Origin: Epichloe hybrida
Taxonomy: Eukaryota; Ascomycota; Sordariomycetes; Hypocreales; Clavicipitaceae
Direction: 5' to 3'
Assembly: GCA_019022495.1 (NCBI GenBank)
Contig: JAFEKR010000044.1
Location: 186,001-250,000 of the forward strand
DNA length: 64,000 bases
Both the position numbers and the translations under genes were made by a program. The notes under the pieces are model-generated. The model ran no database searches, was not told the DNA's origin, and saw only the letters and a program-made list of their open reading frames with translations. Shown piece by piece: positions 13,412 through 24,794 of this stretch; the first letter of the stretch is position 1, and the number at the start of each line of letters is the position of its first letter.

Positions 13412-15539
13412 GCGCTGAAGACGATGAAGTCTACACGTGAATCCGAGGTTTACTCTGGCGTATTATTTTCTGGCGATACCCCATGATGCGCGCTTGCCCG
13501 ACTGTACTCTTTTGTTACTTACGCATGAGTAATTACCATTCATTCATGACCCGTTCCAGATCCAAACCCCCAAATCCCATTCACTCGATTCATTATTTCC
13601 TTTTACATTCCCAATCCAGGCCTGTAAGACTCCAACACCCCAGTCCTACTCCGTTCTTCCTCTCCCCAAAGTAAAACATGGCAGACTGGGCATCCTGTCC
13701 GCGAGCCGGGGCCGCTTGACTTTGTCGACGGCAACCAGGACGCGCGGCAGGTGACGAATCTCCGTTCCCCTCGAACAACATGCGAGCGAGCCCTTCATTG
13801 AACCAATCACGTGCTCGAGTTGGAAATAGAACAACTCCGCCACTCCGTACTCCGTCCGATCCGGTCCCCTACGTCGCACGACTCCCATTGACAATGAATA
13901 ATACCGGAAAATGTACCAGAAATGCGCCCGCAATGTAATCCCTACGTGACATACCAATCTCATGCCTCCCTCATCATCCTTGCACACCGGTCATCTCGAC
14001 AGCCCCCTTGCGCCCCCCCCCCCTCCGGACCGAATAATCCCTGCGAGACGGGCCGGAATGGAGGCACATAGATGTGTACTTCACATCCCAGCTGCGGACT
14101 ACAAAGCGTGACAAAACCAACTACGCATAGATGTGCTAGGATTCGAGACAGAATTCGCTTCTATAAACCGTCAAACTATAGGATAGCACATCAAAATTAA
14201 GCCGCAGCACCAACTTGAGTCGGCGGAGCAGCAGGAAGGGGAGGGGAACAAGACACCGAAAGCACCACAGACAAACTACTTGCAGAGTCCCTCCTCGAAG
14301 AACCCGTATACATGAAACATTCCCTTCTTGCCGCCCATACAAAAAGTGTGGAAGCGGGCGCAGGCGAGGAGGAAAAGAAGACCGAGCAAACGCAGATATT
14401 CGTACTGAGCCTGAATGCGGCCAAATTTTTGCCATGTGAAAAAGAGAAGAAAAACGAAAAAACGAAAGGGGGAATCAAATCAAAAAACAATGAATACAAG
14501 ACGCGAACCATCAACCAGAATGTGCCGAAGAGAAACAGAAGAAGCAGTTACGACCCAATGCGATGCAACGCCATGTCTGTGAGGTCTTTCGAGACAAACA
14601 GTGGACTGGTCCATCCATATATCTTTATGTTGCGCAGGATGAGGAGAAGAAGGGGGAAGAAGAAGAAGAAGAATAAGCCCCTGGGGTATTGAACCAAGCA
14701 AAACCCACGCTCGTTGCCAAGTCGCCCTTTTCCCTTTCAGAGTCCAACATGCTCATTACCATGCCTTCTTTTGCGCCGTAGAATAACCCCCTTCCGAACC
14801 GATAAAATGCAACCGGAGGTGGACCAACCATACCAGACGTTTTCTGGTGATGCATGGATCCTTGCCTTTCCCGAAAATGAACTTGGTGGCCCCAATGCAA
14901 GACTCGATGAATAGACAAAGTCCTCTTTGACGCGCTCAATGCAAATGCAAAAACGTACGCCTCACCTTTGACCCGTGTCCCATGTGCCCCGTCCTTCGGG
15001 GCGTGTGGGTGACAAGACATCATGCGCCGTGTCCAGCCAGCTATACAATCCATGGCATGCGTCCTGTGCTCCATATTGCAACAGATATCAAGTATTCTGC
15101 CACCCCATCTCCGACTCCAAATCCACAGTGACCCTTCCAGTAGGTAGTCTTGGGTTGAACCATCACATATTTTTTAAATTTTTTTTTTTTGCCTCTGCCT
15201 TGCTTTTTTTTTTCTTTTTTGAGCTTTCCTTTTTTACCTTTTTTGGTTTGGTTTGGTTTGGTTTGGTTAGGTCGTCCATTTGCAAGTGTCAGAATAAATC
15301 ACAAAATATAAATACTCCAAAACCGTGCCACACTATGGCAACGCCAGACAAGATCAATAGCGTACTTCGATGGGGTGGATAACAACAGCAGAACTTTGAC
15401 CGAGTAGAAATGCAGTGACATGGCAGCAAGAAAAGATGAGAGATAAGAAACAGGGGGAGCCCTGAGGAAAAGGTAAAAGGTAGCGCAATGCGTTGTTGTC
15501 CTCTTATGCACACGAGGTCCGCCGCGTCAGAGTCGCATC
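13412..15539. other. gene-free stretch between zinc-finger gene and WHI3
   Basis: About 2.1 kb between convergent genes. I see a GAAGAAGAAG purine run (about 14641-14672), T-runs near 15170-15240 and a (GGTTT)n microsatellite at 15244-15268, but no credible coding exon on either strand. The part next to 15540 probably includes the WHI3 3' UTR. Confidence 0.5.
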
Positions 15540-17279
15540 TCACCTCCCCATCATGTGGCGTGAGAAGTATGTTGAGTTGTTGCTGAGAGACCCATTAGGA
15601 CCAGTGGCAACACCATTGTTGGCGAAAGAAGGATTGCTCCAGGGGTGGTGATTTGATCCACCGGGAAATCCGTTGACGCTGTTATATGGCCGGTTGCCAC
15701 CCGTGTTCATGGAAGACGCCAGATTGTAGTTGCCACGGCCACTTCCCAGTCCAGGTGGTGCCGAGAGCCCTGGGGGCGGTCCGTGGGCGGGGAATCCGTT
15801 GGCACCACCCGCCATGATGGCATTCATGTTGCCCATCGGGTTGTTTGAGCCTTGGCCAGGTGCCTGACCAGATCGGACCCCCAATGGGTTCTTGGAAAAA
15901 CTCAGGCGTATACCACCCTTTACACTGTTATGCAACGGTTGGCCGTAGAGCTCGTGGAGAGCCTTGGTAGCAAAGGAGACGTCCTCAAACTCTACAAAGC
16001 ACATCGGGCCGTTTTGCTTGGTCCGGAAACAGAGTCGCTTGTACCCGCGCTGCTTGGAAAACATGGCTTTCAGCTCTTCCTCCGACGTGTCGATGGGCAA
16101 GTTGCCCACGTACAGAGTATTGCAAGGCGGGTTTTGATCGGCAGGGTTGACCGGGGGGAAGTTGTGGCGCGGGAAGTTGTGGCCGTTGGCAGAATAGACA
16201 AGACTCGGCGCCGGCGCCGGCGCATTGGCCGGCGACATGGGATTCATGTAGGGCGGCAGAGACTGAGATGCTGGACCTTGCGGCGGGTGGTTTGTGCTCA
16301 ACGACAAATTTGCCAAACGACCAATCGGAATCTGAGGAGCAGTAGCTCTGCGCTGCGAGGTAGCTCCGCTCTCAGCGTAGGCAACCGGGTCTTTAAGCAG
16401 GTCGCTTGTTTCTTTGTCCTCGCCGAAGCCGCTGCTGATGAGCGACTTGCCGGATATCCTCGGTCGCTCACTGAGGTGGTTCCCGATTGGCGACTGTGGA
16501 GAGAAGATGTTTTGATAATGGCTGCTCGCATCGGTGTGGATGAAGTCATTTGCCGGGAATGCGCCACCCGAGGTTGGCGATACGCTGCTGTCTAAGCCTT
16601 GAAATCCATTAAAGCGACCGGGCTGTCGAGAGGCTGTAAGCGAAGAGGTTCCCATGGAAGAAGTGACAGCTGGGTTCGCGACTGTTTGCTCGACCGTGTT
16701 TCGTCTGACCGTTGGACTGTTTGTCAGAATCTCAACAACCATCTCAGCGTCGTTGGAAATGTTGGATCTGCCATCGAGCATATTCTTCACTTCTAAAGCT
16801 CCGTTCATACTTCGGAACCGTAAAAGAGCGGATCGAAAACCTTCGTCCTCGGACTTGTCTACCGGGAGTAGCTCGACATCGCACAATTCTTTGGACCAAA
16901 CAACCATCAGACGTAGAGACTCTTCGGATGTGTTGAGAGGCAAGCGGCGAATCAGAACTCGGACCATGGGCGTGGGAGTGGTCGCGAACGGTGTCGCGAA
17001 CGGTGTCGCGAACGGGGTTCCCACAGGCCTGGTAGGCTCGCGCTCGAAAAGATGTGTCGTCGACATGTTGAGTGGATAGGGAGATTGGGTGGACGGAGAA
17101 TGTCGGAAGGCTTGCGCAGCGGGCAAGAAGCTTGACGAGGCTGCAGCCATGATGTGCTTGTCGGGGGCGGCGGTGGTTAGGAAAGGGCTGCTGCGATTGG
17201 AATGAGGCGTCTTGTTTGACGCGAAGCTGGACAAGGTTGACTGCTGAGAGGATAAACCGGGCTCAGGATTCATGGCCAT
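15540..17279 (-). CDS. WHI3: Whi3-like RNA-binding protein, two RRMs
   Basis: An intronless 579-aa frame. RRM1 (about 100-190, MVRVLIRRLPLNTSEESLRLM ... SALLRFRS) is degenerate. RRM2 (about 385-470) is typical of Whi3/Cip2 proteins: RNP2 TLYVGNLPID, RNP1-like PMCFVEFEDVSFATKALHEL, then the family signature GGIRLSFSKNPLGVR. Ser/Asn/Pro/Gly-rich, low-complexity tails surround the RRMs, ending FSRHMMGR. Whi3 proteins bind GCAU-containing mRNAs, including cyclin and formin transcripts, and form condensates in multinucleate hyphae. The start MAMNPEP is the first in-frame ATG; MNPEP two codons later is possible. A 21-bp stretch holds a near-perfect GTCGCGAAC triplication (about 16980-17018), coding TPFATPFATPFAT. 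Upstream lies a long satellite-bearing region. Confidence 0.88.
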   Translation of the reverse strand: MAMNPEPGLSSQQSTLSSFASNKTPHSNRSSPFLTTAAPDKHIMAAASSSFLPAAQAFRHSPSTQSPYPLNMSTTHLFEREPTRPVGTPFATPFATPFATTPTPMVRVLIRRLPLNTSEESLRLMVVWSKELCDVELLPVDKSEDEGFRSALLRFRSMNGALEVKNMLDGRSNISNDAEMVVEILTNSPTVRRNTVEQTVANPAVTSSMGTSSLTASRQPGRFNGFQGLDSSVSPTSGGAFPANDFIHTDASSHYQNIFSPQSPIGNHLSERPRISGKSLISSGFGEDKETSDLLKDPVAYAESGATSQRRATAPQIPIGRLANLSLSTNHPPQGPASQSLPPYMNPMSPANAPAPAPSLVYSANGHNFPRHNFPPVNPADQNPPCNTLYVGNLPIDTSEEELKAMFSKQRGYKRLCFRTKQNGPMCFVEFEDVSFATKALHELYGQPLHNSVKGGIRLSFSKNPLGVRSGQAPGQGSNNPMGNMNAIMAGGANGFPAHGPPPGLSAPPGLGSGRGNYNLASSMNTGGNRPYNSVNGFPGGSNHHPWSNPSFANNGVATGPNGSLSNNSTYFSRHMMGR

Positions 17280-18524
17280 GCACTAAGGTTCCGAGAGCTC
17301 TGGCCGTTGAATGAGAAAGAAGAAGAAAACAATGGGATTGCCAGCCAAGATACAGTGCAATGATCCGATCCTTATTTTAAGTGGCGGTTCTTGGTCTCCT
17401 TCTGTCTGAGTGACGATGAGCGTCGCGGATAGACGCCGAAACGTGTGTAAGTTGGAAAAAATATCGTGATGGAAAGTCTGAACACTCTGATCCAGAAGCG
17501 AAAAATGGGTCAGATGAGTGCACAATCACACTGGGCGCGGGCGCGTATCGCAGAACGATCGAATGCGCCAGTGAGAAAGGTCGACGCGACGAAATGCGAT
17601 GCGAACCAACGTACGATAGGGTTCGACCGGGAAGGGGAGAAGAAGAAGCGTCTGTTATCGTGGGCTGCAATGTGCTGAAATGAAAATACTCGATCTTGAC
17701 AGAAGGCACTCTGCCAACGGCGGCGAAGGTCGAGAGTCGCACGGTCGCACGGTCGCGTCGTCGTCCGTCTACGTGATGTCAAGTACGGCGCAACGTGTGT
17801 TTCGTGACAAACAACAATTGTCGGGACCAGATGTCTAATGGGTGAATAGGAGGATGAAGAGGATCGACAAATGCGCGAGTCAATGTATGCGATGCGCGTC
17901 GCGCAAGAATGTTGCGAAAGGGACAGGATGCAGGCCAAAGTGACGGAAAATGATGGGTAAGGCCAGATAGTGACGAGACAGAAATGTGCGGCTGGGTAAG
18001 GAGGAGGCGGAGGAGACGCACACGACTCCAGTTAAGAGGAGAGAGGGCGCGCAAACGCAGGTGCAAGGCAGGCGCAGACAGGCGCGGGCGCAGGCAAGAA
18101 CGAGCGGCGAGGAGCAGCAGGAAGGCAAGCAGGTGGGTGGGCGAGCGGGTTGACGAGCAAGGTTGACTGACGAGCAAGGTGGGCGGGCGGGTTGACGAGA
18201 GTGGGTGTGGTGAGTGCGTGCCGGACTGGGGACTGACTGGGACTGGGGTTGGGAAGGCAGGAGGGCAGGGAGAGGGGGGGGGGGGGGCGCCGCTGGGCTG
18301 CATTGGGAGACTCGGACGGAGACTCGGGGACGTGGGAACACTTTGGAGACCTTGGCTGGAAGCGGCTAGAGGGGGTGTGTGGCTGCGGTGGGAGGGGTGC
18401 GGTGGGAGGGTGCGGCAGAAGTGGAAGAGTCTGGGTGCGAAGACGGAATATGTATGTAGAGATGGGAAACAAAGGAGACGGGGAATCAGGATACCAGGAT
18501 GGTACATGATAATAGGATGTTGTC
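17280..18524. other. WHI3 upstream / 5' leader region
   Basis: Strongly biased sequence: purine-rich on the plus strand (GGGCGGGCGGG, GAGGAGGCGGAGGAG, a G-run at about 18276-18288). The long minus-strand frame across it has low-complexity Pro/Ser/His composition and no family. It most likely holds the WHI3 promoter and 5' UTR. Confidence 0.45.
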
Positions 18525-18580
18525 GCAGCCCGCAGCCCGCAACCCGCAACCCGCAACCCGCAACCCGCAACCCGCAGCCC
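18525..18580. repeat. heptamer array GC[A/A]-type, 8 copies
   Basis: Eight consecutive 7-bp units, GCAGCCC or GCAACCC, run without interruption. The two outer unit types are GCAGCCC and the five or so inner units are GCAACCC. It lies about 1.25 kb upstream of the WHI3 start. Confidence 0.9.
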
Positions 18581-18596
18581 GCCCCCGTTGTATTCT

Positions 18597-18677
18597 GCAA
18601 TGGATGCAATGGATGCAATGGATGCAATGGATGCAATGGATGCAATGGATGCAATGGATGCAATGGATGCAATGGAT
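18597..18677. repeat. nonamer array GCAATGGAT, 9 perfect copies
   Basis: Nine identical 9-bp units, followed by a partial GCAATG. The period is a multiple of three, so the array is open in all frames and one plus-strand frame reads repeated Met-Asp-Ala. It lies 16 bp after the heptamer array, separated by a CCCCCGTTGTATTCT linker. Confidence 0.95.
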
Positions 18678-18689
18678 GCAATGCAGATG

Positions 18690-21600
18690 GCGCCGCAGTT
18701 GGCTCACGGGCCGCAGGCAGGCAGGCAAGGCAGGCAAGGCAGGCTCTCAGCACGGCAGGGACGGTGGACGTGCATGCGAAGCTTTCACTTCAATGTCGAC
18801 ATCTATCCCATGGACCATCCTTTCGACCATTCTTTCCGAAAGAATGGGCGAAATGGATCCACGGTTCAGTTGTTCAACACGTCGCAAGCCGTGATGGGAA
18901 CGAAAGGCCGGAAACGGAAGACAGACTTTGAAGATTGCATTGGCCGCTTAGAACGTGGCGCGAACCGTCCCTGACCAGGTCGTGAGCATCTTGTAACCCA
19001 AGGTGCGTACCGGGGACTCCGTCTAATAATCTAACAATACCATGAGGCTGCGGATTGCGAATGAGCGAGATGCACGCTGACGAGTAAATGACTGTCGCCA
19101 ATGACAAATATCACAATCGAGACGCCGTCAAAAGATGGTTGCAGGCCCTGTCGGGGGCGGAAACACGCAAAACACTGCGGCGGCAGCAGAAAAAGCTAGG
19201 CCGGAAATCCAGAAACTGCTCCGAGTAATCCTGATGATGTGTGCCATGGCTCCACCGATACGAGAGTGCCAATTGGCAGGAGCCTTTGCATGATTGTGTG
19301 TAAAAGCGTAAAGCGTAAAGTGCATTATTACATACAAATCACCTTGTACTCCACGTGGTCGTACAGACGGGTACAAGTCCACAACTCTGACCAGAGGGCA
19401 GCAGAGTGGAGTCGGAGGCACGCGCTAGCCTGCCTCGACCCGCTCATTTCGAGTCCGCCAATCGGAGCACGAGCGCATCGGACGAGAAAGCCTCCTGGCT
19501 AAAGTCAAAAACAGAGGCAACAGCAAGGGCGATGATGACTTGCAAGTTCTGGACCGCCCCCTCATCACGGCTTGTTGCCCGCCACTCCACGACTTGTGTT
19601 GATATCGTCCGTCGTAGTCAAAGAGTCCGAGGAATGCGTGCTCCAGCTCTCCACAAGGGCACCATGGACGGCTTTTCGTTGGACAGAACAACGGTTCGCG
19701 AGGGAGGCTGCGACAAGGAGACAGGAAAACCCTTTTTGTTCTCGTTGACTTTGGGCGGCTTCCCTGGCTCCAGTGGCTGCCGGGACGAGACCAATCAGGG
19801 GTGGCAGTCGATTTGTCTTGAACTCACAGTTGTGGCGGTCGTGGCTTAGATAATACTTGTATGAGCACGGCAAGGTCATGCGGCGACTCATGCCACGATG
19901 CAGGGTCACTCGCTATCGAGAGACAGGCGATCCCGGAAGACAGATAACGGCGCCATCTGCACGCCGATCAGCATGTAGGGGCCCGGCCCGGTTTATCAGT
20001 CTGATCTACATGTAGATGATTCACCCCTGGTTTGCATGGCACAAGTCTGTTCGCCTTCAACTTTATGTACATGTAAACAACGTTGCGAAGAAAGTCATTT
20101 TGCCCAGAGTAGGAAGCATTCCAACCCGCTCAAGCCAGTTAGAAAGTCACGTGTAGACAAAGACCGAGTTGGAAATTGAGCGAAATCAGCATTCGGCGGG
20201 GCAAGTGCTCGGTAGTTGTGAAGGGGTCGCGCCTGCTGTAATAATAGCAAGAGGGGAATGGGATTTGGGATTTTAGTTTTGAACCACCACGACTTGCGAC
20301 TCGAAAGACCGTCTCATGCTACCGATGCGGTAGCATGGCCTGTCGCACGTCCAGCAAAAAAAAAGAAACGATCAGATCACACCATTCTCGCAAGCATCTT
20401 TGCACCCCCCCTGCCCTAGTGTTCAGAATAGCACTAGCTAGACCTATCCACTTTTTGCGAGCTCTTTGCGAGCCTGGATGCAGTAGATTCCGGAGACTGC
20501 ATCATGGTAACAATCCTTTGTTGATGTTTCCAATTCCACCTTGCTCCGGCAGTTCCGCATAAACTGATACAGGAAAAGACGAGAGCTTTCCCAGCTACAT
20601 TCAAGGCCCGGCGAGGTAGTACGCCATGTTTTGACTCGATCAAACAACTTCATGTACACACCTTTGCACCCTCCCTGATCGCATTTCCCTGTTGCCAACC
20701 GGAATGCGGGTTGGTCTGTAGGGCTGTTGGGCTACCGGCCAGGCAGGAGGTATGTACACCCTCCAGGGGTCATGACGCGTGAAGATGGTAGCTCACAGCA
20801 GCTTGGTGAGCAATTTTCTTTGGCAGGGGTTCGGGCGTCATCATGCTCCTCTGCCAAGTCAACATTGGGCTCGCTCGCTCCTCTTTATATAAACAGCTGC
20901 TGCACGCGACGGGCCTCTTTACGCGTCACTCGGTCACTCCATCCTCTCGGGATAATTTGATCGTTTGAGCTACAATGTGTAGCTAGCTGATTGAAACATG
21001 AACGTGAGTGAGCACGGCCCCCAAAGGCTGGGCCTCAGATCCTAGCAGGTACTTGGGCCGACCATCATTCCAATATTGGAATCAGCGACTGACCCTATCA
21101 AGTGCCCAACGGTCTTGATACCTGGTGCGGATGGCCACACCCAAAAAAAGCAAATTGGACAACTACACGACTTTGGGGTGCCTCCTTTTGCTATGTACAA
21201 CAAGTCACTGCGACGCAACGCTCTCGGCGATGACAAGTGCTCGATATTTCTCGGCCTTTGCGTGTGCTCCAAGACTAGGCAGCTTCGGAGTGGTGTCATC
21301 AGCTGTTGACGTTGCCAGCAAGTAGTTACTAATGTTTGCTTGTCCTCGAGGTTTTGTCTAGCTTGAGTCCACCGGAAGGCCTGTGTTCTGACCGAGGCCG
21401 CAGCATAATGCAAGAAATAAAATGCTGGGCCCACAAGGATGTCTTCAGCGGCGCCGGGCTGCGGCTTATTGGCAGACGATGATGACGCTACCGAGGATGA
21501 AACCCTCATGTCTCATGGCTCACCAGCGAACTCCGAGCCAAACCTGTGACGCTTGCAGTAAATGGAAAGACGACGCTTGAAGTCCGGTTCCGCCTCATGC

Positions 21601-22742
21601 TCCGAGTACGCACCCCAACATTACGATGCGGAATGCTCCGTGACGAGTAGTGGCAAGGTGAAATGCTGCAACGCTGCAATGCTGCAATGCTGGGGCAATC
21701 CCCCGAGCCTATTGTAAAACTGATTACTAGTTCGGTGTCGTTCGGCATCCTCGTTGGGAACGAGAACATAATGTCTTAGACCGCCGGAAGAAGAGCAGAC
21801 GGCCTGTTGTATGCTGTTAAACCGGTCGAAACACCTGGCCTTAGCGCACACCTCTCGAGCAGGACCGAACGACACCTTGCGACTACATGTAAGTCAAAGC
21901 AGTCAAAGCTTGGCATTTAGCCGATCTGATCTGAAGGCGATGCTCACATCCGTGGGCTGCAATCCTGATTGTGATTGACACGTGCGTCTGCCTCCATTTC
22001 AGTCTGCAGGTACAATTTGTCCTCGAAAGGTTGGCCCAGTTTCCCATATGGAGACAGCAGCTTTATCTTGGGGGTCAATGAGCAAAAAGCATTGTGCCCT
22101 GGCAGTCATAGTCAGTCACAGACAGTAATGCGCTTCCTTTCCATCGGCTGGACTGGATCAATGTCCAACACTAACATAGCCCTGAAGCAGATCGTCTCAG
22201 ATTCGTGGTTGTGTACCAGGGGGCATGAGCACAAGGGCATCGTACAGGAGATCGATCTACCCTCCAGAAATTGACCGCTCTCGTGACCGTTGTCTTTTTG
22301 TTTGCCGTCCACAGACTTGCAACCAACTTTTGAAGAGCCGTCGCTTGCACGCCACCGCGAGACCGGCAGGCGGGCCGTAAGTGAGTTCGGGCCAGTTCTC
22401 TTCTCTATTAAAGATTGCAGGATTCTCATCTCCCCTTGCAACCCATTCCCATTGTGCTTTTGCGCAAGGTTCCCCATCTATGGGATGTTTTACTATGTAG
22501 ACCCATTGGCCATGAGAAAACCCCGAAAACAAGCAGCCGGCTCCTGCCGCTTCTCGCCTGAGAGCGCCGAGGAAGTCGTTTTCGCCTTTATCGAGGCCGG
22601 TGTTGGTTGATCCTGGTATGTGCCCTTGCCCTTGGGGTGATGGGAAGTCAGTTGACGTTCCCCGGCTTTGTGTATGAAAAGAATACTCGGCTTCGATGAA
22701 TTTAATTGTACAGTCCCCTCCATCATACAAGCCCATCTACAT
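18690..22742. other. about 4 kb gene-poor stretch
   Basis: No frame here has a recognisable domain, a signal peptide or splice-linked exons. Short tandem tracts occur at about 18713-18745 (GCAGGCAAGGCAGGC) and 21660-21690 (GCTGCAATGCTGCAATG). A perfect 9-bp inverted repeat is at 20315-20337, and a TATATAAA box at about 20885-20892 has no obvious gene after it. It is a candidate location for a non-coding transcript or decayed genes. Confidence 0.45.
20315..20337. repeat. perfect hairpin, 9-bp stem and 5-nt loop
   Basis: CATGCTACC and its exact reverse complement GGTAGCATG flank the loop GATGC. No T-run follows and no gene ends nearby, so its role is unknown; it could be chance or a protein-binding palindrome. 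Confidence 0.6.
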
Positions 22743-24020
22743 CTACGCCGTCTCCCCAGTCCCCGAAACCAGCAGCACCACACTCCCCAGCTGCCGCCTC
22801 ACATCCTCATGATTCACATCATGGGTATCCTCCACCTCCCCCCACTGCACCGCCTGCCAATCCACCTCGAGGCTCACCACCCTGGCCGCCTCGTCGGCGC
22901 CAAACTTGGCATCCCTCGACAGGTCGGGCCTGCTCCCCGGCCCCTCGGTCCACTCTGTCACGAGCCGCGCCGCCGCGACAAGACTCTTGCCCGCCAGGAC
23001 GGCCCTCTCCAGCCCGGCCATCTCCCATGCCGTCAGGCCCGAGACCCATCCCTGCACGACCTCGCGCACGCCGTCCGCCTGCTTCCTGGGGATGATGGCG
23101 CCCTCGTCCAGCACGGGCTCCAGCCTGATGCCCGGCCAGACGTGCGTGGTCATGAACGAGACGATGTCGTCGGCCGTGCGCTTCTGCACGTCGCGCAGCG
23201 ATTCGCCCGCGTCGTTGCGCCGGTCGTGCTCCCCCGCCGGGGGCACCCAGCACAGCAGCGAGTCGGTGTCGAGGTATCGCATGGCGGTCGAGGTGATTTG
23301 CTCGCGGAGCTTGAGCGCGCGGGGCGCCCTGTCCGCGTCGGAATCCTCAATGTCAAGGGCCCGGCAGACGAGGCTGGTGAGGGGTATGAGATGCTGCTTG
23401 GTTGCCTGGGATGTGGACGTGAGGGAGTCCCATTCCAGGGCGATGGCAAAGGCGAGATTGGGCTTGGAGAGCGGCAGAGGAATGATTTTCTTGGTCTGCG
23501 GGTGGCGAAGGGGTCGGGTGTCGAGGCAGACTTGGAAGGCTCCTTTTCATCAGAACGTGTCCAGTTAGTCTTTTTTTATTTTTTTATTTTTTTGCTCCAG
23601 AGGCCTTGGTTCTTCATTAAAAAAATAAAAATAAAACCTCTCCCAGTATACAGGTGGTTTTCTTTTGGGTCCATGGTTATGTATGTATGCCTTACCGTCG
23701 ACTTCCTTGACAGTGACTTCTTTCCAGAACCTCTTGCGCAGCGTCGTCGTCTTGCCGTCTTTTGCGTTCCGGACCACCTTGGCTTGCTTGAGCATCTCGG
23801 CCTGCCTTTGCCGTCGCTCGATTCTCTCCTTCACGTTGCGGACTGTCGCGATGGGTGGCTCGGGCGGCGGACCGGTGCCCAGGGCGGGAGCGACGTGGGC
23901 GGCTTTGCGGGCTGTTGCGTGCAGGGCGACGGAGGGGGAGGGCGACGGCGACGGCGACGGCGTGGCGATGGCGCGCGAGAGCACCCGCAGGAGCGGAGGG
24001 AACTGAGCTGCGGGCCGCAT
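22743..24020 (-). CDS. ATP12: mitochondrial F1-ATPase assembly chaperone Atp12
   Basis: Minus-strand exons 24020-23696 and 23542-22743 give about 374 aa. The N-terminus (MRPAAQFPPLLRVLSRAIAT plus Ser/Pro repeats and Arg/Lys) is a mitochondrial presequence. The family core starts with RKRFWKEVTVKEVDG and passes over the intron into AFQVCLDTRPLRHPQTK. It contains ALEWDSL, MRYLDTDSLLCW and the helical SGLTAWEMAGLERAVLAGKSL segment. Atp12 binds unassembled F1 alpha subunit in the matrix before alpha3beta3 assembly. The 153-nt intron is long for this window and holds an A/T-rich tract (TTTTTTATTTTTTTATTTTT on the plus strand). A 458-codon open frame on the opposite strand is a GC-bias shadow. Confidence 0.9.
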
Positions 24021-24794
24021 GGGTGTATGGTGCTGTGTGATTAGAATGGAGTCGTGATTCCAGGTTTGATGAGAAAATGGTGGTGAGTCTGGTGGGTAAT
24101 GCCGTACTCATGCTTCGACGGCAACACGGATTTAAGTGTCACGGGGTTGTTGGCGGCCGGCGGGGCCCCCCCCCCTTGTTGGTTCGGCCACGCCTATCAG
24201 CGAGCTGGAACTCGGCAGGCTCCCGAGCTTACATAAATATGCCCCACTCCGTCCAAGAAACACATCGCCCGTGATCCGGCAGTTTATTCCCGTCATGGTC
24301 CTTGGCTTGCCACGTATCTCCACGCTGCAGCCGAATCCCGTCCAGGGCTATCAGCCTTGAGTTGGCGGTGTAGATGTTTCCGCCGCGTTTCAAGTCATTG
24401 ATGGCCGAGTCGCAAAACCCAACTTACGTTGGTGGTGGTCGAGCACGGGACTTCTGTGGAATGATGCCAAGAATGGAAAGAAGAGATGCGTGATGATTGA
24501 CTATCTAGGAAATCTATCGGAAGGGAAAGGAAGCTCTGTACAAGCTTCAAAGATCTATTAGCGAAGAACAAAGAAGCTGACCAATAAGAGGCTCAATCAA
24601 CAAACCCAGCACAGCACGGATTACGATTAAAAAAATTGTGGTACAGGAGGCTGCAGCGACAAAGTAAAAATTATTCCTAACATGTAAGATGTGAGGCTGC
24701 GGTATCCAACAACTTCTCCCTCGCATTCATGGGCTTGGTGGCGGCGGCGGCGGCGGCGGCGGCGGACGCTGAACCTCTCCCAAATTGAATCATC
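24021..24794. other. intergenic region between ATP12 and the secreted orphan
   Basis: It holds the ATP12 promoter side, C/G homopolymers near 24160-24175, and a (GGC)n tract at 24740-24765. No coding exon is recognised. Confidence 0.45.
24740..24765. repeat. (GGC)n trinucleotide tract
   Basis: Uninterrupted GGC triplets for 26 nt, 30 bp after the stop codon of the minus-strand gene beginning at 25398, and so probably in its 3' UTR. Confidence 0.85.

Noticed and set aside
14625..15074. 149-codon minus-strand frame downstream of WHI3
   Set aside because: Ends in a Ser tract coded by the GAAGAAGAAG run and has no conserved content; fits the WHI3 3' region.
15852..16595. 247-codon frame antisense to WHI3
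   Set aside because: Shadow frame; no recognisable protein, and WHI3 has two RRMs on the opposite strand.
17779..18753. 324-codon minus-strand frame with Leu-His-Pro repeats
   Set aside because: Its length comes from crossing the heptamer and nonamer arrays and a C/T-rich leader; no domain, poor codon pattern.
21042..21509. 155-codon minus-strand frame
   Set aside because: Has a Ser-rich start but no signal peptide, no conserved motif, and neighbouring frames are just as long.
22668..24044. 458-codon plus-strand frame over ATP12
   Set aside because: GC-rich shadow of the minus-strand ATP12 gene. The protein is His/Arg/Pro low complexity, and ATP12 is clearly supported on the other strand.
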